Source: Zygotorulaspora mrakii
Lineage: Eukaryota; Ascomycota; Saccharomycetes; Saccharomycetales; Saccharomycetaceae
Direction: 5' to 3'
NCBI RefSeq assembly: GCF_013402915.1
Contig: NC_050722.1
Location: 186,001 to 250,000, forward strand
DNA: 64,000 nt
Part shown: positions 1 to 10,160 of the stretch, in pieces
Numbering within the stretch: position 1 is the stretch's first letter
How the letters are laid out: each line of letters opens with the position of its first letter
Translations under genes and position numbers: made by a program
The notes under the pieces: generated by a model
What the model was told of the DNA's origin: nothing
The model's database searches: none
Seen by the model: the letters and a program-made list of their open reading frames with translations, nothing else

Positions 1-582
1 CAAAGCATTTCCAGGTGCTTGGAACCTGCTGGTACTGACAATGGTACGGATCTTGGTGTTACTCTTGTCGATGAACCTTCTGACAAGGAGATCCCGGGTT
101 TAAAAAGCAAAATGGAAGCAGCACTCAGTACCAGGCAGTCAGAGGATCATTACGAACCGACCGAAGTACCAGATGAACCTGAAAATACGCGATTTTTACC
201 TGCGTATACAACAAAGGGTTTGGGTAAGTCGATTGAGAGCGCTCTTCCCACTGCCTCTGCAAACCCTACCTTGCCCGTCTCTGAACCAAATGCAACGAGG
301 CAACCAATTGTTCCAGCCCAATGTGAGAAAAAGGAAATCCGCCCAGGAGAGAGACTTCACAAGGAAAGCATGGAAAAGCCAATAGAACAGTCTCTGGGAA
401 AGACAAACCCAATAATGGCAAGAACTGAGGTGAAAAAAGGCCTACCAAAAGTAAGTATTACGAAGAGGATTATTGCACAAAAAATGAAGGATGAAAACTT
501 TATGAAATGGGTTAAAAAGGTTGAGTCCTCTATGTTAGAAATGTCCAAGACAGAAAAAGAAAAATATAATACTAAAAGCTAA
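1..582 (+). CDS. REC114: 3' part of probable REC114 (meiotic recombination initiation)
   Basis: The frame is open from the first base of the window, so the 5' part of the gene lies outside; the stop is at 580-582. What remains is about 193 codons. Most of it is hydrophilic, low-complexity sequence rich in Glu, Lys, Pro and Thr. The last 45 residues form a basic, helix-prone block containing ITKRIIAQKM and FMKWVKKVESSM. Rec114 is a chromosome-axis protein that works with Mei4 and Mer2 to activate Spo11 breaks; its conserved C-terminal helices bind Mei4. The call rests on this C-terminal block and on position: in S. cerevisiae REC114 (YMR133W) directly precedes ERG29 and GID8, which come next among the conserved genes here. 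The name could be wrong because the diagnostic N-terminal domain is not visible. Confidence 0.55.
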   Translation, partial: QSISRCLEPAGTDNGTDLGVTLVDEPSDKEIPGLKSKMEAALSTRQSEDHYEPTEVPDEPENTRFLPAYTTKGLGKSIESALPTASANPTLPVSEPNATRQPIVPAQCEKKEIRPGERLHKESMEKPIEQSLGKTNPIMARTEVKKGLPKVSITKRIIAQKMKDENFMKWVKKVESSMLEMSKTEKEKYNTKS

Positions 583-590
583 AATCTCCA

Positions 591-1244
591 TTACAGCAAA
601 AGACTCATGAGGATTAAAAAAATGGATGAAAGGCTCCATTGGCAAATGTGTCCTCTGTTCTCTGAGAAACTAGATCCAGAACTCGTCCGTGCAACGGATG
701 TTGTACTATCAATCGACTGTGTAATGTTAGCTGCCGCTGAGTGCAAACTTGATGAAACTCTTGAAGTTGAATTAGCAAAATTAGCAGTAATTGAGGGTTG
801 CGACTGTGTTGCTGTTATTTCATTTTGCGTGGCTGTAGTAGCGTCAGTAACGAAGTATTGAGGCAGGTACAACGTCGACATGGAAGCGTCCGAAAGTAAA
901 GTGCTATACCACGGAAATGCACTGATAAAGGTATTGAAAGTGGTGAAAGGGAAATTTTCGGCGACATCTTCTGCTAAGTCAGCCGTACCAGGAAGTGCCT
1001 GTAAGTGAAAAAAATAGTTCTTGACGTCCTGCGGTAGTGTCATTGAATGTTGGCTCATGTACGAAGAATATTGAGGTTGGTTGTAATTATAGTCAAAGAA
1101 AAAAATGGAATAAAACCCCATATTCGCACTAGCTGCTGCTAGCTGTGCTGAGGATGCGGTCATCGAGCTCTCTGTTAAAGCATTGCACATGCTTAATGTA
1201 AGAAAAATGGCGATTAACCTCATGTTGCATATTTTTAATGGCAT
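591..1244 (-). CDS. SRP1/TIP1-family GPI-anchored cell wall mannoprotein
   Basis: Predicted 217 aa. An N-terminal signal peptide is clear; the second ATG (position 1223, MRLIAIF...) places it better than the first. Residues about 65-125 resemble the SRP1/TIP1 domain of Tip1, Tir and Dan proteins, including the typical FPWYSTLL segment. A Ser/Thr/Ala-rich stretch follows (about 140-195) for O-mannosylation, and the C-terminus is a hydrophobic GPI-anchor signal ending SIFLILMSLLL. It should be exported and linked to the wall glucan, where this family is induced by cold, anaerobiosis or stress. It is a single short copy without the long tandem repeats of larger family members. It has no syntenic S. 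cerevisiae gene at this place. The family call is good; the exact orthologue is unknown. Confidence 0.7.
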   Translation of the reverse strand: MPLKICNMRLIAIFLTLSMCNALTESSMTASSAQLAAASANMGFYSIFFFDYNYNQPQYSSYMSQHSMTLPQDVKNYFFHLQALPGTADLAEDVAENFPFTTFNTFISAFPWYSTLLSDASMSTLYLPQYFVTDATTATQNEITATQSQPSITANFANSTSRVSSSLHSAAANITQSIDSTTSVARTSSGSSFSENRGHICQWSLSSIFLILMSLLL

Positions 1245-2742
1245 CCGGTCTCCCTTCGTTTCGATAGCATTTTTACGGTTTTCTATATTGCTTTAATCCT
1301 CTTTTCCAGTAACCTCTTATATATTAACCAATTACCGTATATTTCTTGCTTGCGATGAGTTTCCTCTTTCGGCGCTTAATAGGTCTTGAGGCTGATGAAC
1401 TTCAACTGATTTAGGGCGGCAAAAGCGAACAATATACTAATTTTTTTTTTTGCCCTTCAACAGATCTGAAACTTCATTCTACTTTGAGCTTTGAATGTAG
1501 TTTTGCTTCATGGTCCGTCGCTCCTCAGGTGACTGCCTCGTTACATATGAAGAACATGAAGTGAAATGTGTGCTAAAACATGACAAAATCATGCCCTCGG
1601 CCAACCTTTCCCGCAAAGTCATAGCTAATGAATTTTCGGTATTACTCCGGTATGTTCCCTCTCAATCCCATTCTACCATTATGCAATTATTTCCTTATCA
1701 ATTGTCACATTGTCAAAGCGAGTCATACATTACCTTTGGAAGCCAATCCAGTGAGAACGGGCACAACATTGTGCCATGCAAGATTGAAACCTCAACAATC
1801 TAAAATGATTCGAGCTTTCAGACATCTTTGATGAAGTTCAAATGTATTTGCTCTTGCCACAGTTTACGTTTACCGTGCATGTAGTCGTCTAGTGCTGAAA
1901 ACATACGTGTCCGATCGAGCTTTCATCTCCCGATGCAACAAGTATAAATCATAGAAAGTAAAAAGTGTCGACAGCCTTCTCCCAACTCAAATAAGAGTCC
2001 ATACCTTGCTCTTCTTTGTGTCCATCATATCAGTTTTCAAAGGGCAACTCTTTTTTCGTTAGAAAGGCGGTCCGCTTGGTATCTACTCTCCTAACTACGC
2101 ATTATTGTAGCTGGTTAGAGATATTAGGCTAAAGCTACATTGCACACGTCAACACATTGTAAGTCACAATCAGAACATTTTAGCCTCCGAGATATCACAC
2201 CATTATCGTGACCGACTATGCAACAATTCGCTAGCTCGGCAACTTATACGGGCTTACTACTGAGAGTATAACTTGCACATCGATGCTGTATACCAGTAGC
2301 TCAGCGGCTAGTAATTTTTAGGCATACATGTTCCTTTATAACATCATATGCTCCAAAACTTGGGAAGCAATTGGCGCGTTCCTGCAATTTTGGTAGATAT
2401 GGTCCGCATCCCTCTGAGAAATACGCCGCTCATACAGGCCTTCATCGGTCTTGACGCCAACAAAGAAAAGTCTCCAGAAACACTGCTAGACCGCTGCAGT
2501 TGGGCACAATCCCTTACGAAGCATTGTAGTTGCGAGAAGCCAACTCGCTTGTTATGATTATTGTTGTGGTATTAAAGTTAATCGTATACATACATATGTA
2601 TATATTGCGTGGTGCGGGCTATCGATGCGTGCTTCAGCGCTCATCGAGAACACCGCAAGGCAATAAATGGTGCCACATATTACGAAACTGTTGAAAATTA
2701 GATATCTGTCATTCATTAAAGAGCCAGTCGACGGCCCACATG
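1245..2742. other. Gene-free spacer, about 1.5 kb
   Basis: This stretch must hold the promoter of the TIP1-like gene, which reads leftward from 1244. Short open frames (for example 1510-1803) show no domain, signal peptide or compositional bias. A T10 tract lies near 1441. I see no RNA gene. Confidence 0.5.
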
Positions 2743-3198
2743 CTATATTAATGCCAATAGTCCAGCAAGGACACCTCCGGCTACAAGGGGCAGCCCTAAG
2801 CTATTTGCACCGGCTGAAAGGGTCACCGAGGCCATCGAGGACGACGAGACTGAAGCAGAGGAGGCCTCATCCGAGGAGTTACTGGGCGGGGCACGTGAGC
2901 CCCCCGTGACTGCCGCAGACGTCATAGTAGCGGTGCCCGCGCCGTTCAAAAACTGTGATAATGCTGAGGATTCATCAACTGTGCCAGACATAGTGGCAGA
3001 AGTCAGCGAAATTGCCGATGTTGGCATCTGCAACAGGCTTGTATCGCTTCCGGATGCTCCCAGAAACGAGTATACAGTGGATACAGAGCCTGTCTGAGAG
3101 GCTGAACCACCCAGAGACGAATCCGCTCTCTTCTGAATCAAAGAGCAGCACGAGAATCTAACGACACACATTACCGCAATCAGATATAAGTACTGCAT
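2743..3198 (-). CDS. Small Ser/Ala-rich GPI-anchored surface protein
   Basis: Predicted 151 aa, of unknown family. The N-terminus is a signal peptide (hydrophobic residues 3-18 ending near FSCCS) followed by a dibasic KR that could be a Kex2 site. The body is almost entirely Ser, Thr, Ala and Gly, as in O-mannosylated wall proteins. The last 25 residues are hydrophobic (LVAGGVLAGLLALI), preceded by small residues, which fits a GPI attachment signal. No cysteine-rich or enzymatic domain is visible. It lies near another GPI protein gene but is separated by 1.5 kb and is not obviously its duplicate. The architecture is the main evidence that it is real, since the composition alone could mislead. 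Confidence 0.55.
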   Translation of the reverse strand: MQYLYLIAVMCVVRFSCCSLIQKRADSSLGGSASQTGSVSTVYSFLGASGSDTSLLQMPTSAISLTSATMSGTVDESSALSQFLNGAGTATMTSAAVTGGSRAPPSNSSDEASSASVSSSSMASVTLSAGANSLGLPLVAGGVLAGLLALI

Positions 3199-3790
3199 TT
3201 TCAGAGACGTAGAGCTATCTTGTTGTTGTTCCCTTCTAGGTCTTGCCGAACTGCTTCTTCCTTTATCTCGCCCGGGAAAAGAGTAAAGTCGAGAACCGGC
3301 CGTGTTGCTTGTTCGAAGCGTCAGGAGTCCCTGCTTTTAAACCAGATCATACACCCCTTCGCCATTCTGCCAATCTGTAACAACTTTGCAGTATACACTT
3401 CGCCACCTGTTCCAACCACTTCACGAATAATTCTTATACCATTCTTGATGCTACTTTATGCGGAAACAAAAGAAACGTTTTAGGTTTTCCTTCGGTGACC
3501 GATTTTAGAATTTCCTCAGGCAACAAGTCTAAATGCCTGATGACGACTTGTGTTTTTGCCTTGTACTAATTCGGGAAAAAAAGCTTGGTTCCATGTTGTT
3601 CTGGCTCAAAAGATCGCCGTTTCGTGTTTGTTTTGGTCAAATTCCGTCGGGAAAAAAGAAACTTGGCGCAGTTCAAGCGAACATTCTGTATGACGCAATA
3701 CGACCGTCGAAGCGGTGAGCGCCTTTGCCAGCGTGACATGACGTTGCTGTGGTAAGTATCAGAAATACAGGTATTGAAGAATGCCAATGT

Positions 3791-4111
3791 AAATAAAGCG
3801 TGTTGGTGGAATAAGGTTGCATTGCAACGATCATGCCAACTGGTAAAATTAGTATCGATTGAGGGGCTAGAACCCCTCTGACTAGATGACGTGCCCGGTA
3901 TGTAACCTTAGATCTGGGGCTTGTGGTTTACGGCGGGCGGAGTCGCGTCTGTATCTCGCTATACACTCCGCTAGCATTTGGTGCATTCCGCAAATACTTG
4001 ACGATAATGGGGGGAGAACACGTCCGGTGGGTTAAGGTTGGATGGGCGCGACAGGAGTTCCTGTTTGGGAACAGCGTTTTCTGTACTCTGTCCGGATAAA
4101 TAAAGCGTGTT
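3791..4111. repeat. Pair of 14-bp direct repeats AAATAAAGCGTGTT
   Basis: The 14-mer occurs at 3791-3804 and again at 4098-4111, 307 bp apart. Nothing between them looks like a transposon, and no target-site duplication is evident. Confidence 0.5.
3861..3878. other. Short perfect hairpin GAGGGG-CTAGAA-CCCCTC
   Basis: A 6-bp perfect inverted repeat with a 6-base loop. It resembles a tRNA T-arm only superficially: the loop is one base short and no A box or acceptor stem fits. Its function is unknown. Confidence 0.4.
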
Positions 4112-4804
4112 CGCTATATTTAACTCAGGGCCGTTCGAACCTGATCTGGGCCCTCTTTAATCTCTGAGAGATAGGCGCGATTTGGGGGTAGCAGTGGTCG
4201 GTCGCCGAGGGGCGCGGTAGACACCTGGGATGGACTATGTGCTGTGGAATTCAGCCCTGGTGCTGGTCGTGTCACCAGCGTGAACATTGAGGTCCTTGTG
4301 ACGCTGTTGCGGCCAATTTCGCATTTGTTCGCCTCAGAACCACTGCCCTTGCGGAATGAGGTTGGAGATGACATCCGTACAGGACCGGGGCCAACCGTGG
4401 TCTGCTGCGCAAAAATTATACACAGATTCGTCATCTCCGTGCCACTTTGGCGGGAGCAGCAGCAACACGCAGGTGGGAATGCCAAAAGAATGCCGCCAAC
4501 GTTTGAGCGTTCGAAGGTGATTTACATAGTTTTCGGAGGTGCAATGCAAGAAATGAATACGTCCATCTCTTGGCCCTAGTTGCATTGCGAGTTATTGTCA
4601 AATGTTTGGAAATCTTGATTTCAGCTTTGGTTTTTTTTATATGGAGGTAAAGGGAAAAAGGTGTGCGTTCGGTAAACGAGAAAATGTATACGGGCCCGAA
4701 CGATAAAATCTAAATCGGCTAGTCAGAGTGCACAAGATGATCCAATAATTCATCTTGACGGGCTTAGCAATTTCATATTCTATAGTAGACGAAGTACAAC
4801 GGCT

Positions 4805-5509
4805 ATGGGCTTTGGGGCTAGGTACTTGGAATTAGAATCGAGGATTCTTGATCGCTTGTCGCAAACGCGGTACATTCAAGAGGTTATCCATGACACGATT
4901 AGCGGTAGAATAACACTATTCCTGATGGTCGTAGGGACAATTGCATTTTTCAATGAGCTTTACATCACGATCGAAATGAGTTTTCTGCAAAAGGAGACGT
5001 ATGAAGAGCTGAATAAGGGATATATTGACGAGAGCTTGAAGTTGCACAAGATGATAGTATCGGACGAATACCACGGTCGCGAATACATGGATGAGAAGAG
5101 CGGCATTGTGATTGAAGAGTTCGAAGAGAGAGAGAAGTTTTTTGCCAAACCGGTGCATGTGGCTCATCTGTATGTTGTGTGCAACATTTTGAAAGATGAA
5201 AACCCAATTTTGTCAACACCGTTGCAGTTTCATATAGAATTTTCACCAGAAGAATATGAAGGTGAAAAAAGACTTGAATTTGGTTGTAGATTGAAAGTTT
5301 TAAGAACCAAACTGTACCATCTTTTCAAAGATTCACCGCTTTACGATGATCTAGTTGAAAATGGATCCAATTTCACCGTGTCCAAGAATGTGCGCATATA
5401 CAATACACTCGATGAGCTTTTGCCGACTACCATCGATGCTGTACAATTATGCTTTTTGAAAATGGAGACGGGAGATAAAATAAAATGCAATTTCGTGATA
5501 GATAACTGA
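4805..5509 (+). CDS. ERG29: Erg29-like ER membrane protein
   Basis: Predicted 234 aa, close to the roughly 237 aa of S. cerevisiae Erg29 (YMR134W). There is one transmembrane segment near residues 33-55 (ITLFLMVVGTIAFFNELYI), preceded by a short cytosolic-type N-terminus; the rest is soluble. Motifs I associate with this family are FFAKPVH near the middle and LDELLPTTIDAVQL near the C-terminus. Erg29 is an ER/nuclear-envelope protein implicated in ergosterol synthesis at the methyl sterol oxidase step and in iron and mitochondrial homeostasis; its biochemical role is unclear. It is convergent with GID8, the two stops being only about 10 bp apart, exactly as YMR134W and YMR135C are arranged. 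Synteny makes the call firm. Confidence 0.85.
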   Translation: MGFGARYLELESRILDRLSQTRYIQEVIHDTISGRITLFLMVVGTIAFFNELYITIEMSFLQKETYEELNKGYIDESLKLHKMIVSDEYHGREYMDEKSGIVIEEFEEREKFFAKPVHVAHLYVVCNILKDENPILSTPLQFHIEFSPEEYEGEKRLEFGCRLKVLRTKLYHLFKDSPLYDDLVENGSNFTVSKNVRIYNTLDELLPTTIDAVQLCFLKMETGDKIKCNFVIDN

Positions 5510-5519
5510 CCATTAGTCA

Positions 5520-6764
5520 CTATGTATTTGAACCTACTCTAGGTACACCTATATCATTATTATGCAGTTGATTCTCACACCATGCCCATAGTTTCATGAC
5601 TTGAACTAATCTGGGCTCATATTGATATTCCGATAGATCAAAATCGTCTACTGATGGATCTGAATCCGATAGTCCGCTAACTGACTTACTTGACTTTTGT
5701 CCCGTTTTGATCATATCTACGGTATTTGCCCAATCCTCGCTTACTGAAGGTGAGGACTTGAGTACACCATCAGGAGAATCTCTAATATCCGCAACCTTTT
5801 CAGTTTTCAAGTTTAAACCAATATCTTCTTTTGGTCTTACCATTAGTACTTCTGAAATTGCTGAACTCTGCTTATTTATGATTCCCTTGTCTGATCCTAT
5901 CAAATTGGGGAATTTGTTGTCTTTAGCGCATCTAGCTTCGACTTCGGAATGAATATGACTCAAAATTTTCCTGTTCACCAAATCCGCAATCTTAGTACGT
6001 AGCGAGAGTGAATACAAATTTTTCAGACTCTTTGGTTTTTTAATTTTAAATTTATTGTCCATGGGAAATAAGAGTAAAGTCATTACCAATTCAACTTCCG
6101 CCATATAACTTCTATTGGAAGAGGCTTTCAAGGCCAACTTTTCTTGTGAGTACTGGATTAATTTCAGCACAAATTCATCTGAATCCTCTGCCGATTCATT
6201 AGTTCTCTTTTCCTTATCATGAGCACGTATCATTTCTATGAGATTTAGAAGAAGTAGCTTAAAGTGAAGATCCTCTTTGCCATTATTCGAATTGGATAGG
6301 CTTCGTGTACTAGACTCGTAGTTACCTGTAGTTCCGCTTCTTGAACCTAAATCACTATTGCGTTCCAACACCTCAATACCAAAGGTTGAGTTGATTTCCT
6401 CCATTGCTTCCGAGATGTTACCCTTTTTGATCAGCTCCACAATGTAAGCTCTTTCTCCAATCTTATACAAATTGTTGAATTCGATGGCATCTTTGTTGGT
6501 CTTTACATATCCCAATTCGCGTGCCATTCTTACACTTGCCTCCTCATAGGGCATGCAAACGAAGTAGTTCAGCAGCAACTTCGGTATTGAAGGCTCGTGA
6601 AAGCTGGTTGTAGATGCGAAGTCCTTCGATACCGCCGCTCGCGCATTATTTGACGTCCCATACATCTCGCTGCCCGACATGGGCAGCATTGATCTCAACA
6701 CCTGCTCGCTCCATTCCTCCCTACTAAAGGTTTTTTTCTCGTAAACCTTGCCACCATTCGACAT
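5520..6764 (-). CDS. GID8: GID8, scaffold subunit of the GID ubiquitin ligase
   Basis: Predicted 414 aa (S. cerevisiae about 455). The LisH region (about residues 60-95, containing LLNYFVCMPYEEASVRMARELG) is followed by a CTLH domain (about 100-160, IKKGNISEAMEEINS) and a CRA-type helical C-terminal half. A divergent Ser/Asp-rich insertion lies between about 290 and 375, and the protein ends with the conserved LVQVMKLWAWCENQLHNNDIG. Gid8 joins Gid1 and the RING subunits in the complex that ubiquitinates gluconeogenic enzymes such as Fbp1 and Mdh2 when glucose returns. The gene is convergent with ERG29 and divergent from GAT2, as in YMR134W-YMR135C-YMR136W. Confidence 0.93.
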   Translation of the reverse strand: MSNGGKVYEKKTFSREEWSEQVLRSMLPMSGSEMYGTSNNARAAVSKDFASTTSFHEPSIPKLLLNYFVCMPYEEASVRMARELGYVKTNKDAIEFNNLYKIGERAYIVELIKKGNISEAMEEINSTFGIEVLERNSDLGSRSGTTGNYESSTRSLSNSNNGKEDLHFKLLLLNLIEMIRAHDKEKRTNESAEDSDEFVLKLIQYSQEKLALKASSNRSYMAEVELVMTLLLFPMDNKFKIKKPKSLKNLYSLSLRTKIADLVNRKILSHIHSEVEARCAKDNKFPNLIGSDKGIINKQSSAISEVLMVRPKEDIGLNLKTEKVADIRDSPDGVLKSSPSVSEDWANTVDMIKTGQKSSKSVSGLSDSDPSVDDFDLSEYQYEPRLVQVMKLWAWCENQLHNNDIGVPRVGSNT

Positions 6765-8149
6765 GTTAAAATGCGCACTGCCAAAAGACCGCTATTGCTG
6801 TACCTGCCTTCGACCGGCTATAATCTATATGTTCTGTTTATAACTCAAAATTAGCTATCAAGAGTTTCCTTTACTTCATATTGTACTACCTTATCTACCG
6901 GAACAAGCTAGCCCGACTCCTGATATGTTCCTCTACACGAAATTAGCACGTGAATTCTCAGATCACTTGCTCAAAGAGCAGCAGAAAGGTGTTTCACCGA
7001 CCGACGAGCTGCCGGATCACTGCAGCATGTGCTGGGGCAACTGCAGCCGCTTTTTACCTTGGAACTGTCGGTCGGTGCCCATTGTAGCAACTTGATTTGT
7101 TCTGCGGCGAAGACACTAACTGTTCCTGTTTCCAGTACGGCCGGCACGGAAAACAACGGTTACCCAAAAGGTCTAGAATTCATGGTCTCAAGATTTTTCT
7201 CACAAAAACGGCCGCTTTTCCCACATATCTTCCTGTCATCCCCATTGTCATTAGTACAATACCTCATCCGGCGCAGGCCGCGCTCAGCAGTAATCAGATT
7301 CTAGAACGTATCTCACATAACCAATGCTGATAAGTACTCGCTCACCGGTATTGGGTTCATGAGGGTCAATGATCTTTCCATTGGGGAACAGCAACAAATC
7401 ACGTCTGTTGTGCGTGCTGCCTTCTTGCATTGTTCTTGGTTTAGGGTTTTTCTTAGCCTTCGGTCAGAATGGCAACATTCCTTCTTTGCATCGTCTAAGA
7501 ATGATTTACGCATTTGCGCATGATCTGCGTGCGCGTCATTAAGGTTGGGCCCCCTCTTCGGAAAAAAATTGCAAAATGATAATCGGACGAGCGCCGATCA
7601 GATAAGCAAGGTTTTTCAAGGATTTAACAAAAAACTCACAAGATTCTATGACTTCTGCACTGAAATGTCTGTTGAACTAGATACTAATAGCAACAGTTGC
7701 AGCCATACTACCGTTAGGGAGACGTAGGCCACATAACTCTGTGTTAAAGGATTGTTATCCTGCTTCGCTCGGGGAGCGGTGATTCCTCCCCTCTCTTTTC
7801 CATTACCGTTTAGTAGTTCTTTCTTTTAAAATGGGGAAACCTTAATGCTTTTGGATCCAGAAAATTGTTGTTGGAACTTGACATAACTTGCTGGAAACGA
7901 GTCCTTTTGAGATATTTTCTAGGGGACCGAAACTCTAAAAGTCAATAGATACCGGTGCCCACACGTCACAGAGCTGAAACATATATATATATAACTGTGT
8001 ATTTGTATATGACGGATTCAGGAAGATTTATGGCAGCATATGCATTTTTTTTCCTGCGAGTGCAACTGGTGTCGGAAAGTGTTTGATCGCGTCTCAAGGG
8101 AAACAACTCGTGGGGCTAGCGTCAGATTAGCCTTGCATTATTTCGGTTG
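6765..8149. other. Divergent promoter region GID8/GAT2, about 1.4 kb
   Basis: No gene is supported here. It holds the promoters of GID8 (leftward) and GAT2 (rightward). A TA-rich tract (ATATATATATA) lies near 7981, about 165 bp before the GAT2 start, and a GGGGAG...CTCCCC inverted repeat lies near 7770-7796. Short frames (7029-7330, 7545-7727) look like chance. Confidence 0.5.
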
Positions 8150-9847
8150 ATGTGTGCGACCAAGATGTCCTGCGTAAGAATACAGGAGATGTCAGCATCC
8201 AATATGGAAAACAATCATTCTGCTGAAAAGGAGGCGAGAGGCAAAGGTGTGCGCAAGTTTAAAGGCTTGGATACTAGCGGGCGTAGCACGTCGAATCGTC
8301 AGTCGTTGTTGCGACGTTCGGATCGCAGCTCGGAGAGAGATGCGGAGCGGGATGCAAGAACTATATCGGTTCCCAATCTGTTGAATCTGGGCAACGAGCA
8401 ACGGGTGACAAGGGTAGGCGATGCTGCGATCAAAGGCGGTGAGAGTGGTACCCATGCTGGCGAAGACGTGTTGAGGGTCCCACAAGAATACACTGAGAAC
8501 TCATTTGTGGTGAGCAGTATGAGTCAAAGTGCGTATCAGGCAGCAAGGGCGCAGCGAAAAAGTTCGGTTGACTCATTGATGCGTGCGGCTGTTACCGTTG
8601 AAAGGAACGACCAGGATTTGAGGAAAATGCATCAAAACCAAATAAATTCAATTATTGACTTCAAAAATCAGATCTCAGATGAGATTCAATCTTGGCCAAA
8701 TACTGGGCATACATCGCAGGAGAATGCGATTAGATCATCAACTGAAGCAATGAAGGATTTCACCTTCACTGATATGAGTTCTGAAAATTTAGACTCCCTT
8801 AAACATGTTGCCAATACTTTACATGCTACCGTTAAACAGTTAGATGAGTTGAAAAGGCAGCAACGTCCCAATGAAGACTTCAATAGGCAAAGAATAAGGC
8901 TACCATCGATAGATATGATGACTTCAAATATCGGGAGTAACCCGCAGGCGGGACTTCGAAATTACCAGTTCCCAAATGATGAGTTCAACAGAAACCCTAG
9001 ACCAAGCAACCGACATCTAGAGTCACAATTCATTGCTTCATCGTCGGCATCGTCGTCATCATCAATTCACCAACCGGTAACCTCTTATGTCCAAGCACAT
9101 CCGCATAACTCAGGAAATTATGTTTCATTTACAGGCCCGATGACCAACGTATCTCCCAGAATAAATCATCGTGCTACAATTTCAGATCCATCGTCGGCTT
9201 ATCGATCCAGTATGATGAAGGAGCGACAAAATTCAGCTACTTGTAGTAATTGGCCCTTACTTCCATTTTATCCGCTAGCTCCTTCTTCTTCTTCTTCTTC
9301 TTCTTCTTGTCCCATTGTATTCCAGCCGCCATACTCATCAAATGACTCATCCGCTGATTCATCCAGACAGAATGCTGCTGAAAACAGCATTGGTAAACGA
9401 AAATTGGAAAGTAAAGATCAAAAGATTAATATGAGAACACAAAGATCGTCATCAGAAAACTCAGTGTTTCAAAATCGGCAAGCTTTAGCTCATGGATTGC
9501 TCATGGCTGAGAATATCAAAAGAAACCAACAATCAACTACATCCTGCATACATTGTGGAGAAGCTAGTACACCAGAATGGCGTCGAGGGCCCTATGGAAA
9601 TAGAACCTTGTGTAATGCATGCGGATTGTTTTACCGCAAATTAGTTAAAAGGTTCGGAAATAAAGATACAAATATGTTTATGAGATATAGGAAAAGCACA
9701 AATCCTGAAGATCGAAGGGTTCCCTCCATTGCAGAGGTACCTAAATCAATACAGCAGGAGCTGGACAATGATAAAAATTTAGATGGTGAATACTTCACAA
9801 TCGGTGGTACGAATGCGAACTTCATTTTTTCAGAGAATAAAAAATGA
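8150..9847 (+). CDS. GAT2: GATA zinc-finger transcription factor, Gat2-like
   Basis: Predicted 565 aa from the ATG at 8150 (S. cerevisiae Gat2 about 560). A single GATA-type zinc finger lies near the C-terminus (about residues 467-491): CIHCG, then TPEWRRGPYGNRTLCNACG, i.e. Cys-X2-Cys-X18-Cys-X2-Cys, followed by a basic tail FYRKLVKR. The long N-terminal part is Ser/Gln/Asn-rich and disordered, with a poly-Ser run coded by a TCT repeat near 9285-9308. Gat2 is a nuclear regulator; GATA factors act in nitrogen regulation and morphogenesis, but its direct targets are poorly known. The position next to GID8 matches YMR136W. Confidence 0.88.
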   Translation: MCATKMSCVRIQEMSASNMENNHSAEKEARGKGVRKFKGLDTSGRSTSNRQSLLRRSDRSSERDAERDARTISVPNLLNLGNEQRVTRVGDAAIKGGESGTHAGEDVLRVPQEYTENSFVVSSMSQSAYQAARAQRKSSVDSLMRAAVTVERNDQDLRKMHQNQINSIIDFKNQISDEIQSWPNTGHTSQENAIRSSTEAMKDFTFTDMSSENLDSLKHVANTLHATVKQLDELKRQQRPNEDFNRQRIRLPSIDMMTSNIGSNPQAGLRNYQFPNDEFNRNPRPSNRHLESQFIASSSASSSSSIHQPVTSYVQAHPHNSGNYVSFTGPMTNVSPRINHRATISDPSSAYRSSMMKERQNSATCSNWPLLPFYPLAPSSSSSSSSCPIVFQPPYSSNDSSADSSRQNAAENSIGKRKLESKDQKINMRTQRSSSENSVFQNRQALAHGLLMAENIKRNQQSTTSCIHCGEASTPEWRRGPYGNRTLCNACGLFYRKLVKRFGNKDTNMFMRYRKSTNPEDRRVPSIAEVPKSIQQELDNDKNLDGEYFTIGGTNANFIFSENKK

Positions 9848-10160
9848 ATATAAAGGCTAATCAATTCACGTAAAGAAAAAAAATAAGAAGTTCATCTGGA
9901 AAGCACACAATTTAAGAAAAGGGTTCAAAACCAACTATTGTTTATTTTTTATGGGAGTATGTAGTGTATGTACAAAATTAAAATATTTATTCCAGTCATG
10001 TGGAAATTAATTTGTGAAGTTTTTTTTAAACTCATATTTACCGTGATCACTTTATCATAGTGCACTTGTAATCAAAATTATGTTATATTCGAAGTATCTT
10101 TGCGATTATTTTTTAATTCTATTTTATGTTTTCTATTGGTAATGGTAACTTCATTATCTG
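9848..10160. other. Convergent intergenic region GAT2/antiporter
   Basis: AT-rich 3'-flanking DNA between two convergent genes. It carries only poly(A/T) stretches of the kind used for 3'-end formation. Nothing else is seen. Confidence 0.5.

Larger units (their letters stand above)
3199..4804. other. Gene-free spacer, about 1.6 kb
   Basis: This is the divergent intergenic region between the small GPI gene and ERG29. Overlapping short frames on both strands near 4120-4585 look like chance. It contains a perfect 6-bp hairpin at 3861-3878 and a 14-bp direct repeat (3791 and 4098), listed separately. No RNA gene is recognised. Confidence 0.5.

Noticed and set aside
2297..2307. tRNA A-box-like TAGCTCAGCGG
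   Set aside because: No B box, acceptor stem or anticodon arm follows within the required distance.
3791..4111. Solo LTR
   Set aside because: The repeats are only 14 bp, without TG/CA ends or target duplication.
4130..4145. TTCGAACC resembling a reverse B box
   Set aside because: The flanks do not form a T-stem and no A box is present.
4120..4585. Frames of 111 and 121 codons on opposite strands
   Set aside because: They overlap each other, with no signal peptide, domain or codon bias.
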